64,000 nucleotides of DNA from Malaya genurostris (GCF_030247185.1 NC_080570.1:122762689-122826688), one strand, 5' to 3'. Numbered from the stretch's first letter, positions 1 to 11,398 are shown. Translations and numbers: made by a program. The notes: a model not told the origin generated them from the letters alone.

Positions 1-514
1 GTAATGATGCCTTTCTCATATCAATCATACTATCACATATAATATTGTGGTATTCTTCAAAATAATTTTCTTCGATTCTTAAAAGAATAACTGAAATCGG
101 TTTGTTTGACCGTCTACTGATAAAAACTATCAATTGAAAAAGATTTGAGGTCGATTTAGATTTTTTTTAAGGTTTTTCCCCATTTTAAGTGATGGTATAC
201 AATTTTTAACACACTTTACCCTATATTTCCGGAAACGGAAGTCGGATCCGCATGAAATTCAGGAATTAAGTTTGTGAAAATCGGTCTCACCATCTATGGG
301 AAAAGTTAGAACACATATTTCCTTTTTTTGCACATTTTACCCTATAACTCCCGAACCGGAAGTTGGATCCAAATAATATTCAGGAATTTGTTATGGGACC
401 TCAAGACCTTTCATTTGAATCTAAGTTTGAGAAAATCGGTTCAGCCATCTCCGAGTAAAGTTAGTGCAAAAAAGCGTTACATACACACATGCACACACAC
501 ACACACGCGCGCGC

Positions 515-545
<31 letters not shown>

Positions 546-560
546 GCGGGTCAACTAAAA
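1..560 (+). repeat. Dispersed repeat family R1, copy A (left end outside window)
   Basis: This copy starts with GCCTTTCTCATATCAATCAT and closely follows the copy at 58846-59507 for most of its length, including the tract about a primer-like CCGGAAGT(C/T)GGATCC motif seen twice. It also matches, in reverse, the partial copy at 34969-35275. No coding capacity is seen. The right part degenerates into CA/CG/GA simple repeats at 485-541, where copy D has a short CA run followed by ATTTTGCG, a word also present here at 541. It is a non-autonomous dispersed repeat of unknown class; the ends of complete copies carry inverted CCTTTCTCATAT / ATATGAGAAAGG, which suggests a MITE-like element. Confidence 0.7.
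485..541. repeat. Compound microsatellite (CA)n-(CG)n-(GA)n
   Basis: A direct run of CA, then CG, then GA dinucleotides. It sits inside repeat family R1 at the place where the other copies have CA-rich sequence, so it has probably expanded from that seed. Confidence 0.9.
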
Positions 561-623
561 TGGTTTATTTTCTAAGTTCACTGGTTCACGGTTACTGATC
601 CAATATTTTTTCGATGAGACATT

Positions 624-906
624 GGGCCGTATGAATAAAATGTAGTAAAGTCTCTTGTTTGTAGTATCTTCTCGAAAACGTAGACCACAGAGTAAAACAC
701 GTTTGGTTTGGTTTTAATTTTTCTACTTCACCTTATCAGCAAACACACGAGTAGCATCCTCTGGAGCTACCTACCGAAAAATTGTAGTAAATAGTACATG
801 TTCGAACGTTGTTGTGTAGTAAAGTCTCTGCTTTTGACAGGAACGTGATCCACATGTAGCATTTACTACCGAAATTCAAACATGCTACGTTTTATTCATA
901 CGGCCC
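624..906. mobile_element. MITE, 283 bp, with terminal inverted repeats
   Basis: The left end GGGCCGTATGAATAAAATG is repeated in inverted form at the right end with one change (CATTTTATT versus CGTTTTATT). The element is bracketed by ATT at 621-623 and 907-909, a possible 3-bp target-site duplication. The inside has two copies of GTAGTAAAGTCTCT and no open reading frame. The superfamily cannot be assigned from the ends alone. Confidence 0.75.
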
Positions 907-1395
907 ATTGTAATGATGACTTTATCAATAGAAATGCCACTTGTTTAATTAACGATGAAATGCTTCGAAAATTACCCAACAAGCAATAATAACAGTATCC
1001 AAAGATGTTAGATGAAAAGTTTTCAGGTAATTCACTTTTTTTTGTAATAAAATTTTTATTCTCGCCTTTTTGCGTGAAAGTTTTACGTGGCCGATTGGCT
1101 TACATTTTTGTTACTTGAATTTTTTTTTTTGCTGTTGCATCTCGTTGTCACCCTTTTTCTAGGGGGAGATGAGTTTCCATTTCCATCCAACGAGGATCGG
1201 GGGTCACTTCGTCCGCAACTTATCTCATCATCCATTGCTTCATCGTCGGTGTTGTGTGTGATTTCCGTTTTCTTTTCGTTGTCCTTGTTGGTCGTAGTCT
1301 TGGGCTCGCTGAGAGTTGCTGTAGATGCGCCTTGTTGTACATTGTTTGCAGTTGCTGGTTGGTTGGATGGTAAGTTGTTAACTGCAGCTGGTGTA

Positions 1396-2251
1396 GGGTA
1401 AAGTGTTATAATATGCCCCCCTTAAGAAAACATTGAGATATTTCTAAATGTACTAATATATTTTTTTCGAGAATGTATGTATTTCTTTGCAATCCGTCTG
1501 AGGAACATAATTTTCAATGATTTCGGAAGAAGTGAGGAGAATTGATTGATACAAACACATTTTCCAAAACGACCACATTCTCAGTTTTTTCGCTTGCCGT
1601 TGGCATAATGCCCCAGCAACCGTATAATATGCCTCACAACAAATCAGTGGTATGCCCCACAACAATGATGCAATAAGCCCCTTGAAATATCGGTATAGAA
1701 GAAAAACAGATAAAGAAGATATTCTTTGCATCAGAAATAAATTGCATAATCAATTAATTACAATTGGAAACCAACATTTTTTTATCCTCCCAACGCTACT
1801 TTTTGTTTTAATAACCGTTATAAATCTTTAAAACAATATTTTAACTCGAAGCATACTGTTGAATCGAAGGTGGGGCATAATGTCCATAGAGTGATTGTTA
1901 TGAGAAAATTCGTATATCAAAGAAATGGCTTTGTTTCTCTAGATATTTATACTGTAAATAGAGACATTAGCACTGCTGAAAGTTAATTACTAAGTTGCAA
2001 CCGACCATTAAACGTTTTACACGATTAACATGCTTGTTTAGTCGAAGCAAAACCTTACATCGAAAAGCTATTTAATGATATTATCAATTTTTTCATATTT
2101 TCCAGCAAACCACAACTGCCAAACTTGCATACCAGAAAGATCCTACGAAAAGATAACATTAGAGATAAAACTTTTGTTTGAAAAGTTTTGAATATTTAAA
2201 AAAAGAAGGGGGGCGTTTTGGCTAGCAGGGGCGCTTTATAACACTTTCCCC
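1396..2251. mobile_element. MITE, 856 bp, TA target duplication
   Basis: The ends GGGTAAAGTGTTATAA (left) and the reverse complement of TTATAACACTTTCCCC (right) form terminal inverted repeats with one mismatch. TA flanks both sides (1394-1395 and 2252-2253), as for Tc1/mariner-related MITEs. Both ends continue into C-rich or G-rich runs. No transposase is seen inside. It interrupts the tail of the Gag-like pseudogene, whose reading frame resumes on the other side, so the insertion is younger than that gene. Confidence 0.85.
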
Positions 2252-2420
2252 TAATTTGTTTTATAGGGGTTACGTTGGATGGTTTCGTTGAAGGGGATGC
2301 TTCACTGTTGTTGGTGACTGTCATAGGTGTACTGGGGTTGCTTAGGGTAGGTGTGAAGGAAGCACCGTTGTCCTTTGGTGTGGTTGTCTCCTTGTCCAGT
2401 TTATCACATGGCTTACCTTA

Positions 2421-2671
2421 TGTCGTTTTTGCTTGAGAAACTGAAACTGACACAGGGTAGTTTCATCAAACAAACACTTTTCACGAAATTGTGTTGATTT
2501 CGCACTTAGCAACGGGGGTTTGAGCAAACCTGATATAAAAATCAGGGTCGAAACTGACTGGATTTTCAGTTCAACAACGTTGAAACTAGGTTCAAAACCG
2601 TCTTCAAACAAACGGTTTGACAGCAGTTAGAGTGGAAACTGGGTTAGGTTTGGCTTCAAGCGAAAACGACA
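2421..2671. mobile_element. MITE, 251 bp, TTA target duplication
   Basis: The ends TGTCGTTTTTGCTTGAG and CTTCAAGCGAAAACGACA are inverted repeats with few mismatches. TTA stands on both sides (2418-2420, 2672-2674), the 3-bp TWA duplication typical of PIF/Harbinger MITEs. It sits within the zinc-knuckle codons of the Gag-like pseudogene on the other strand. No coding content. Confidence 0.8.
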
Positions 2672-3560
2672 TTAGTGAACAGCTTTTTGGCAATATTGAC
2701 ATGTGGCCATCTGATTGTCATAGGTAACAAGTGATTTGCACGGAATTCTTGTATCTTGACCGAAAATCACATAAGAAAGTACAGGCCTCTACAAGTGTAT
2801 GCGTAACAAACGTACGCCATGTAGAATACCGGGGAAAAAGTTCTTCCACTTTTCTTTTTCGATAAAGAGAATCTCTCCGTATTGGAACATAGTTTTGCGA
2901 ATATAATAATCGGTGACACTTGAGGGAAGATCATGCACACGCACTTCTATAGCACTATCTTCCATATATACTGGAATGTTGTACTTAATGTTCTCGTGCT
3001 CCACATAGTGCACATTGTTATTGTCTTTCGCAAATTGAATTTCATCCAACTCTTTATAAAACTGGATGTAAACAACATTATTCTTCTTATTGCATTGAAG
3101 TAAATGCACACGTTTAATGTCAAGATGCATTTGCTCCTTAAGCAAACCATCAAGTTCTCGTATCGAAGGTCGAATTTTGCACTGCCAGAACTCAACAACA
3201 ATTATATTATTTCGTGTCGGCGGTAGCTTTTGTTCGTTTAATTCACTCATTTCGAGGTCGTTCTATTGTTCACTACACAATACTGTACTTGGTTTCTTCT
3301 GTTCCGAACGTAAGCGGTTTTGTTATATCGACTGACTTGGATGAGATGTGAAAGCGAACTGTAGTTTATTTGGTTATCGTTGATCAGGATTGTTTGATGT
3401 CTTAACGATAGTTACCCAGCTTAGTATGAAGATTTTTTCCAAGTGACAAACCATGTTCCAAAACTCTCCGTAAAGACACAAATATTTATGTAAATTATGT
3501 GTTTGTTTGCATAAATAGTGTCATCTGTACCATCTAAACTATAAGAGATAGAGGCCATTA

Positions 3561-3816
3561 TTACCGGTATCACTTCACGGTGAAAATCGAGTGAATTGAG
3601 TTTAAGTCCTCAGTACGGAAGTCGCTTCAAAGGCAAAAGTAATTATTTGGATGAACTTGATGTTATTATGAACATCACGCCACCAACATTTCGTTGAAAA
3701 AATTATTTTTTTCCACCACTGTGATCACTTCACTATGCGTGATACTGGTAATAGGGAAAATCAAGTGAAGTGACATGTAAGTGAAGTGAATGTGAAAGTG
3801 GAAGTGAGAACGGTAA
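3561..3816. mobile_element. Probable MITE, 256 bp, TA flanked
   Basis: The left end TTACCGGTATCACTTCAC is mirrored at the right by the reverse of TTACCGTTCTCACTTCCAC. TA is present on both sides (3559-3560 and 3817-3818). The right half repeats AAGTGAAGTGA-type words, and a further inverted match to the left end lies inside at about 3739-3753. No coding content. Confidence 0.55.
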
Positions 3817-3939
3817 TAAGGGTCAGAGAGTTTGTATATTCGTCAAAGTTATTGGATTTGAGGTTTTCTTTTTTTTTGTGTAACATGGAATGTATCATTC
3901 GGATATTCTGCAATCTGTTGGTACAAAAGATGAAGAGGT

Positions 3940-3999
3940 TTTATGCCTACTGGAGACATAGTGACAGAATGATAATAACATATCTCCAGTAGGCTTTTC
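3940..3999. repeat. Short inverted repeat (hairpin)
   Basis: GCCTACTGGAGA near 3943 is matched by TCTCCAGTAGGC near 3983-3995, giving a 12-bp perfect stem with a loop of about 30 bases. It is too short to assign; it may be a MITE relic. Confidence 0.55.
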
Positions 4000-5374
4000 C
4001 CTGCTTCAGAGAGAAATAAAGAAGTAAAGAAACATCACCTACTACAAGTTTTTTTCTGAGCGGTTCGATGAATTGAGCAAACTTAATTTAAGTATTATGT
4101 AATCTAAAATAAAGTATAAAAGTTTTGAAAAATCGGTACTCGATGAAATTAGGGGAAACATAAGTGTCTACGGACGTAATTCAACCGACATCTTTTCGGA
4201 TTTCTAGTCATAATCGGTTGGGCAAATTTGGGAAGATTTTTTAATGGGACACATTTCCGTTTCAACTCAGATAGGGGATCTTAGTAACTATTTGGAATAG
4301 CTTTGCTTTTCATAGGATTCTTTTAAAACCATTTATTAACTCGACTAATGTAAGTCACGTAAGGCATCGCAAAGGATTACGAAGTTTTGCTACTGCTTAC
4401 CGATTGGGAGTTTGACCTCCGGTTTAGTCAACCATTTTTTTATTATACCTTCACAAATACCGGCACGCCGGTATTGGAAGCGTTGCGGCCCATAGGCCCG
4501 AGTTGGAAGAATGAACTATTTATTATAATCAAAAGAAAAGCCCATGAAAAATTGATAGAATGCTATTGTTGCTGTGCCCACATCCAATTACGGAGTTTAT
4601 TCTTCTGCTTTGAATAGTTATTACAGCGCATAATTGCTGGAAGCATTTTTTTTTTTGTTCCCGTTCAGCTACTTGACCTTTGACGATTCCGGAAACCGTT
4701 CTGAGCTACTCGCAGCACATCCACTTCACCAGATTGCTATTCAAGATGAAGGAATAATACACCGGTTGACTGTAACGTTTACCGCTGCCATCCCCGGAGT
4801 ACAGGGGAAATTAATGGAAATTCCGACAAACATGGTGCATACTTTGCCCGGCAAACTTTTATGAATATGTAAGCTGTGAGAACGCGCGCCCGTGCGCCGG
4901 AAAAACCGCAAACATCAGAGGTTTGGAAAATGAATAAAGTTCATTTGCTTAAAAGGGGAGTGCCGCTTGTATCCATTCGAAAATTTCGAAATAAACCTTC
5001 GGTTAGGACTATATTGCTCAGAGACATAGACATAGCATAGTCCCATTTGCCGTATATTCGATTCCGGCTACCATAGAAATCCATTAACTCTATGTCATAA
5101 ATTTGTCACTTCAGGCTCCCGAGTTCCGTGCGGCTCCCGACAACCGCAAATTTTCAACACTCCCATCGCGTAGATATGCTTGAATGCAGCGGCGACAGTG
5201 ACTTCCAGAAGGAACTCGCCCTTCGAGCGTTCTGCAAAGAGTACATAATAAATTATGAAAGCAATAAATTGCTTTCGTACACACATTCCGCTTCATGCAT
5301 TTCTCGGAGAATGCATTTTTACATACCGATTACATCAACCCAAGCCGGCCGTTAATCCTTTCGCACCTTCCACA

Positions 5375-6309
5375 CTAATCGGGAGCTTCGTACTCCGCCA
5401 GCAGCATGTTTTCGATTTCCATTTGATTTTCTCCGTAGACGGCAAAATCTTCGTCGAAGTAACCGAGAAATTCGTCATCGTGAGCCATGGTCCAGTACTC
5501 CCGTACCAGGTTGTACGCCTTCAGGGTCCGGTTGACCACCCACCGGGTGAAGAACATGTCGTAACAGGAAGCACAAACCAAAGCCAGTGGCAGAACCGCC
5601 GTAAAACCGTGCTCCCGTTCTTCCTGAACCATGCTGACAATGTTGGCATTTTGCAGTGCAGAAATGCCGAACAGAACGGCAAAATTAAGTAAATCTCGAA
5701 GCAACACCCAAAAATAGCGCCGACGAAAAAAGTTTCCTATTAATCGCCAATCGCTCCTGAAAGAGAGAACAAAGCAGAAAATAATTCCCGCGTTAGACCT
5801 TCCCGTTTCAGTAGGCGACGCCCGTACGACTTAACCGACAGATTGCTGTCCAACTCCCAGCGGAACTTGCAGTGACAGATCTCGCACACCTGACTGCGCC
5901 GGTAGACGGTCCACAGCCGCAGGCAGCGCTCGTGAATATGTCCGATGCTTCCCTTGCAGTTGCAAAGATTGTCCACCAGTGAATCGTCCCCGGCGCGACA
6001 GATTCGGCATATTTTCGATTCCACCTTGACCGGATCTTGATCTTCGGCCGCTGCCGCCGCCACCACATCGGAACAAACGTCGTCGGATGAACTTCGGCTG
6101 CGTTGCTATCGGGAATGGTGTTTTATTATTATTATTATTATTATTTGGAAATTCAATTTCCTTTCGCAGGGATGAGCTTGTTTTGGAAACCGTGAACTTA
6201 CCGTTAGTTGGCTCACCTGACTCGAACGACGTCGTTCGTTGTGGACTGACCAGAAGAGCCGGACGGCTTGAATGCCCGATAGCAGACTGCTCTGGTGAGT
6301 ATCGGACAT
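5375..6309 (-). CDS. MARCH-type RING-CH E3 ubiquitin ligase, three exons, 253 aa
   Basis: Proposed coding exons are 6309-6217, 6105-5799 and 5736-5375, with introns of 111 nt (CAG|GTGAGC ... GATAG|C) and 62 nt (AAG|GTCTAA ... AATAG|G). The lengths 93 + 307 + 362 add to 762 nt, in frame from ATG to stop, which supports the model. Residues about 50-105 are a C4HC3 RING-CH finger: CRIC, CNC, HERC and CEIC motifs with the spacing of the MARCH family. The last exon has two hydrophobic stretches, from WVLLRDLLNFAVLF and from AVLPLALVCASC, read as two membrane spans, then an acidic tail. The family moves ubiquitin from an E2 to membrane proteins and controls their traffic through endosomes; length matches animal MARCH2/3. 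The 62-nt intron uses the second of two nearby AG acceptors; the first (42 nt) would lead to an early stop. This is the only intact-looking host gene in the window. Confidence 0.8.
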
Positions 6310-6658
6310 TTTTAGGATGTTCTGTTGATTTTATTTTTAAATATATTATTAGACCGTAAATTTAGGTGTCCATTTTCCGAAAATGAATGATTGTTTTGAT
6401 TGTTTGTCGTTTATTTTTATGAAGCCTACTGTGATGAAACAAGCTTTATGCTGGTACTGCCAATTTATGTCAAAATCACATAGCAAATGGGACAATGTGA
6501 TCCTGAGTTTATCTTTGTTGTAACGAACTCGATGTGATTCTCAATCGATGTTAAAAAAATTCAGGCGTACTAAAAGTCTAATGCAATAATTTTCTGTTTT
6601 CGAGAAATATTGCAGACGAATCACACTTTGAGTATATTGCATCCGCTTGACTAAATAC
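6310..6658. other. 5' flank of the MARCH gene, no other gene seen
   Basis: This AT-rich stretch should hold the promoter and 5' UTR of the minus-strand MARCH gene. No clear TATA box or initiator was picked out with confidence. Confidence 0.4.
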
Positions 6659-6871
6659 CCGACCCGGGTTGGTGGTTCAATGCATAGGACGCTGGTCTTA
6701 CAAGCCAGTTGTCGTATGTTCGAGCCTCGACCTGGAAGGATTCTTAGTGTCAGTAGGATCCATAGTACTAGCCATGCAATGATTCTGTACACTAAGAATC
6801 GGCTGCGAAGTCTGTTGAAACAGAAAGGCCAAATTCCACAAAAGGAATGTAATGCCAGGACTTTGCATGTT
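6659..6871 (+). mobile_element. tRNA-derived SINE (Feilai-like), with 12-bp target-site duplication
   Basis: The 5' part is tRNA-like: a box A-like segment near GGTTCAATGCATAGGACG and a box B-like GTTCGAGCCTC about 50 bases later, followed by an unrelated tail ending in GCCAGGACTTTGCATG. Perfect copies of TTGACTAAATAC flank it (6647-6658 and 6872-6883), the hallmark of LINE-driven insertion. The general build and the tail resemble the Feilai SINEs of Aedes; that name is from memory. The tRNA part is too decayed to be a working tRNA gene. Confidence 0.8.
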
Positions 6872-7380
6872 TTGACTAAATACTGTTCACGATTCTCATA
6901 GGACTCTTCATTTGAATATAGGTGTGAGAATATCAGCTTAACGTTCTCTGAGAAAATTTACACATTTAACCCTTGTAACTTTGGTGGAACCAGAAGTGCA
7001 ATCGAAAAATAAAATCAAACATTTTTTTATGAAGACGTTTCATCAGAATTTAGGTTAGTTGAAATACCTCCTTTCAGCTAGGAAAACATTACAGCCATAT
7101 TTTTAATGGATTTTCCAAACATCAAATAAAGAATGAAACAGAAAAAATGTGCAAGGAAAAACGAAGAAGGAAACAAGAAAAATGAAAAATATAAGAGAAA
7201 AAAGTGTGAAAGAAAAATAAGAGGAGAAACGAAAGTTTTAAAAGGAAAAAGCAAAACGAAAATAGAAGGAGAAAAAAAGGAAACAAGAAACATGAATAAG
7301 GAAAATAGGAAAGAGAGAAAAATAAACGAAAATGGAAATTTAAAAACAATAGAAAGACGAAAAATTAAAGAAACAGTCCT

Positions 7381-7745
7381 CTTTCATCGAAACAGTCCCA
7401 CTAAAATATTTATTTTTCAATAAGATAGTTTCAGATATCAGATTGCTGATATCAGTTAATCCATATCCGAGAAAATTAGGTGGTTACGAGTTCTGACGTT
7501 TACGTCACTTATACCATTACATCACCTGAACCGTAAGTGACAGCCATTTGAACTTCATAGCGAGCCTAAGTTTGTTGAAATCGTTTTCGCCATCTTTGAG
7601 CCGTGAAAATATCTTTCAAAAAAGCTCATGCAGACATTTTCCGATCTCGTCGAGCTAAGCCGAATAGTATATAACACTATGGGTCTCCGAAGCTCCGTTC
7701 GAAATTTGGATTTACCAGAAATTCTATTACTTTTCCATAGAGAAA
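7381..7745 (+). repeat. Non-purine module, copy 1
   Basis: The module begins CTTTCATCGAAACAGTC, contains CAGATATCAGATTGCTGATATCAG (imperfect palindrome about 7433-7457) and GTGACAGCCATTTGAACTTC, and ends with CATAGAGAAAGGCAAATAGG before the purine tract resumes. It is repeated at 9521-9860, 2,140 bases on, with base changes and a short deletion. The core TCGTCGAGCT...GTATATAACACTATG links it to the R1 repeat family. Confidence 0.8.
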
Positions 7746-9520
7746 GGCAAATAGGAAAAGAGAGGGAGAGAAATGAGGAAAAGTGAAAAAAATAAAATGA
7801 AAATGAAAACAAAATAGGCAAAAAGAAACAAGTAAAAACAGAAAAGAGTAATAGAAAAAAAATGAGAACGAAAAATCTAAAGAGGTGAGAGGAAAAAGAG
7901 CAGAAGCACAACGAAACGGGAAAATGAAAAATGCCAAAAGAAAAAGGAAAACGGAAACGGAAAAAAGAGTATAGAAAATGGAACAAAAGAGAGAATATAG
8001 GAAAAATGAAACAGCAAAAAGAAAAAAGAAAATGAGGAAAAGCAAAAAGAAATAATTAAAGAGAAAAAAATCAGGAAAAAAAATGAAAGAGCAAAAGAGG
8101 GGCAAAAATTCAAAATAAAAAGGGTTTGAAGAAAGAATTAAAAGGAATGGAAAAAGAAAAAAAGCATGCCGAAAAGAAATAGGAAAAGTGGGAATAATTA
8201 AACACCTTTCTATACAAAAAGCAAAGGAGAGGCAAGAATGAGAATAAGTGAAAAACATATAATGAAAATGAAAAAGTAAAAATAAAAACAAATACGAAGA
8301 GAAAAATATACAAAAAAAAAACAAACAAAAATTGAAAAAGAAATGAAGAAAGAAGAAAAAGGAAAAAATGTAAAGGGAAAAATTGAAACGGAAAAAGAAG
8401 AAATGATAAGAAAAATGATATAATAAAAATTAGGCAAATTAAAAAAGAACAAGAATAAACGAAAAAGGAAAAATGAGAAAATAAAATGAAGAATAAAAAA
8501 AGGGAACAGAAACAATAAATAAGGAAAGGAAAAATTAAAAAGAGAAATAAAAGAGAAACGAATTGAGAAAACGTGAAAAAAGAAAGTAATAAAGCGAAAA
8601 AGAAGACAAATAGGAAATGGAGAGAGAAAAAAGTGTAGAAAAAAACGTACATGGAAAGTGGAAAAAGAATAAGGAAAAAGTAGACTAGAAAATCAAAGAA
8701 AAAAGCGAAATAGAAAAACGAAATAGGAAAACTGAAACCCGAGAAAGCGAAAAGAATAATGAAAAACTAAGAAAATAACAACTAAAAATGAAGAAAAAGG
8801 AAAAATAGGGTAGAAATGGGAGAATATAAGAGCAAAATACTTACTCTTTCAGTCGTAGAGCAAAATAGTGAGTGCAAAAAGCAACAAGAAAAAAGAAAAA
8901 TAAATTAAAAAGATAATAAAAAGGGGGGAAAAGAAGAATCAAAATAAGTAACAAAAGGAAAATTTTATTACCTTCCTATAACAAAATCAAATGAGAAACA
9001 GGAATTAGTAAAAGTAAAAAAAATATTATGAAAATGGAAAAGTAAAAGAGAAACAAATAAGAGACGGAAAAAACAGAACACAAAAAAGAAATGACATACA
9101 AAAATTGAAAAAGAAAAATGACGAAAAAGAAAAAAATGTAATTGGAAAAACTGAAAAGGAAAACGAAAAAGTCGGTTTCACAGCGATTACAGCCTTTCCA
9201 TATGAAAATGCCAAAAAGGATAAGGAAAAAAAAATAAGAAAAAGGCAAATCGCAAAGAATAAACGAAAAAGGAAAAATGAGAAAGGTAAAATGAAGAAGG
9301 AAACCGAAAAATGAAAAAAAAAATGAAATGAATATGGAGAAAAGAAAAATGGAAAGAGGGGTAACGAAAATCGAAAAAGGAAAAAGCGAAAAAATGACGA
9401 AGAAACTATAAAAAAAGGAGAAAAGAAACAAGAAGCATGAATAAGGAAAAGAACAAAGAGAAAAAATCTAATGAAAATGGAAAAAAATACAAAGAGACAA
9501 AAAATCAAGGAAACAACCAT

Positions 9521-9860
9521 CTTTCATCGAAACAGTCTAATTAAAATATTTATTTTTCATTAAGATAGTTCCTGATATCAGATTGTTGATATCAGTTAAT
9601 TCATATCCGAGAAAATTAAGTGGTTACAAATTCTGACGTTTATGTCACTTATACCATTAAATCACTTGAATCGTAAGTGACAGCCATTTGAACTTCATAG
9701 CGGACCTAAATTTGTTGAAATCGTTTTCGCCATCTTTGAGAAAATTGAGCGGTGAAAATATCTTTGAAAAGAGCACACACATAGACATTATGGGTCTCAG
9801 AAGTTCCGTTCGAAAGTCGATTTTACCAGCATATCTATTATCTTTCTATAGAGAAAGGCA
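9521..9860 (+). repeat. Non-purine module, copy 2
   Basis: Direct repeat of 7381-7745, with a deletion that removes the TCGTCGAGC core present in copy 1 and ends in CTATAGAGAAAGGCAAATAG. Sequence on both sides of the module (GAAACAAGAARCATGAATAAGG before it) is also shared, so the repeat unit is larger than the module and includes purine tract. Confidence 0.8.
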
Positions 9861-11398
9861 AATAGGAAAAGAGAAAGATACGAGGTAAAGTGGAAAAATG
9901 TGTAGAAGAAAAAACGAAACAGGAAAATGAAAAATGCCAAATCAAAGAGGAAAAACGGAAACAAAAAATGGAGTATAGAAAATGGAACAAATGAGCGAAT
10001 TTAATAAAAATGAAACAGCAAAAAAAAAACGCAAAAAATATTAATGAGAAAAAAGAAAGTAGAAAGAAAAAGGGTTTAAAGAAAGAATAATAAGGAAGGG
10101 GAAGGAAAAAAAAGACATGCAAAAAAAAAACCAAAAGCAAAAGTGAGACACTACAAGTGAGAAAACAAAATAAAATGAAAATGGAAAAGTAAAATTAAAA
10201 ACAAATTAGAAGGGGAAAAGTACAATACATAACGAGCAAAAATTGAAAAAGAAATTAAAAGAGAAGAAAAAGGAAAAAGAATAAAAGAAAAAACTGAAAA
10301 AGAAACGGGAAAAATGATAAAGAAAAAATTATAATAAAAATAGGGCAAAAAGAATAAACGAAAAAAAAATGAGAAAATAAAATGAAGAATGAAAGTGAAA
10401 AATAAGAAAAAAGAAACAGAAAAAATAACATAGGACAGGATGAACTAAAAACAGATAAACGAATAAAGAAAACGTGAAAAAGAATGTAAGAAAGGAAAAA
10501 AGAAGGAAAATATAAAATGAAGAGGAAAAGATGAAGAAAAAAATGAACGTGAAATATGGAAAAGAAGATGGAAAAAGTAGAATAGTAAATGAAAGAAAAA
10601 AGGGAAAGATAAAGAGGAAATAGGAAAAATGATAATTGAAAAAACAAAGAGAAAAATAAAAAAATTAGCAAAAACCAACAAGTAATGAAGAAAAGGAAAA
10701 AAATGGTAGTAGGAATGGGAAAATAAAAGAGCAAAATAGTTAGTGCAAATAGCAAAAAGGAAAAAGAAAAATAAATTTTAAAGAAAAAGTAAAGAGATAA
10801 AGGAAAACGAAATAGAAGAAAGGAATATAAAAGAGGGGAAAAGAAGAAGCAAAATAAGGAAGAAAAGGAGAATGTTTATACCTTTCTATACCAAAAGCAA
10901 AAGAGAGACAGGAATGAGGAAAAGTGAAAAAAGTAAAATAAAATGGAAAAGTACACGAGAAACAAATAAAAAGAGAAGAAAAAAAAAACAACATAAAAAA
11001 TGAAATGACTAACAAAAATTAAAGAAGAAAAATTATGGAAAAGGAAAAATATGTGATTGGAAAACCTGAAACAGAAAAAGAAAAAGCCGGTGTTCACAGC
11101 GATGGCATAGCCTTTCTATATGAGAAAAAATAAGAAAAAGGCAAATAGCAAAGAATAAACGAAAAAGGAAAAATGAAGGAAAAAAGGGAAAATAGGGAGA
11201 GGTAAATAAGAAAGGGAAAAACTATGTACGAAAAAAAAGAATAAAAACGAATCAAGAAAATAACAAAAAGAAAGTGGGAAAGGAAAAGGGAAGAAGGAAA
11301 ATAGAAAAAGAGAAAAGTGAAAAATAAAAAAGTAAAAGACATAAAGAAAACGCAGAACGAAAATGGAAAGACAAGGTAGCATAAAGAAAAAGAAAAGA

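Larger units (their letters stand above)
1083..3250 (-). pseudogene. Gag-like / LINE ORF1-like zinc-knuckle gene, broken by two MITEs and stops
   Basis: The frame starts at the ATG of 3250 (MSELNEQKLPPTRNN). Its first 153 residues look like the RNA-recognition-like N-terminal half of mosquito Gag/ORF1 proteins. A TAG at 2789-2791 stops it, but the same frame continues with recognisable protein to a zinc knuckle of form C-x2-C-x4-H-x4-C spanning the MITE insertion at 2421-2671. One knuckle position next to the insertion is now a TAA. After that MITE a polar Ser/Thr/Pro-rich tail runs on, is interrupted again by the TA-flanked MITE at 1396-2251, and ends at TAA 1083-1085. An AATAAA-like signal and a short A tract (minus strand, about 1035-1055) follow, so the copy probably arrived by retrotransposition. 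No ORF2 lies downstream. It could be an ORF1-only LINE relic or a retro-copied host CCHC gene. Confidence 0.65.
3251..5374. other. Intergenic stretch, no supported gene
   Basis: Apart from the MITE at 3561-3816 and the inverted repeat at 3940-3999, nothing convincing is seen between the Gag-like pseudogene and the MARCH gene. Short open frames at 4387-4864 and 5095-5355 have no recognisable domain. The last few hundred bases are the expected 3' flank of the MARCH gene. Confidence 0.5.
7133..11398. repeat. 4.3-kb polypurine / polypyrimidine tract
   Basis: The plus strand is almost all A and G (GAAAAA, GGAAAAATGA, AGGAAAAG words), so the minus strand is T/C-rich and gives long Phe/Ser/Leu-rich frames with no meaning. 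The tract is broken by two diverged copies of a non-purine module (7381-7745 and 9521-9860) and by shorter islands carrying CCTTTCTATA-type words (about 8205, 8965, 9177, 10877, 11090), the same word that ends repeat family R1. It seems to have grown by repeated duplication of purine-rich sequence next to such ends. Confidence 0.85.

Noticed and set aside
1087..1401. Plus-strand frame of 104 residues
   Set aside because: It is the antisense of the tail of the Gag-like pseudogene and carries no domain.
6659..6720. Possible tRNA gene
   Set aside because: The cloverleaf cannot be completed; flanking duplication and tail show it is the head of a SINE.
7555..11097. Many minus-strand frames rich in Phe, Ser and Leu that look like membrane proteins
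   Set aside because: They result from the polypyrimidine strand of the purine tract, overlap each other in several frames and have no domain.
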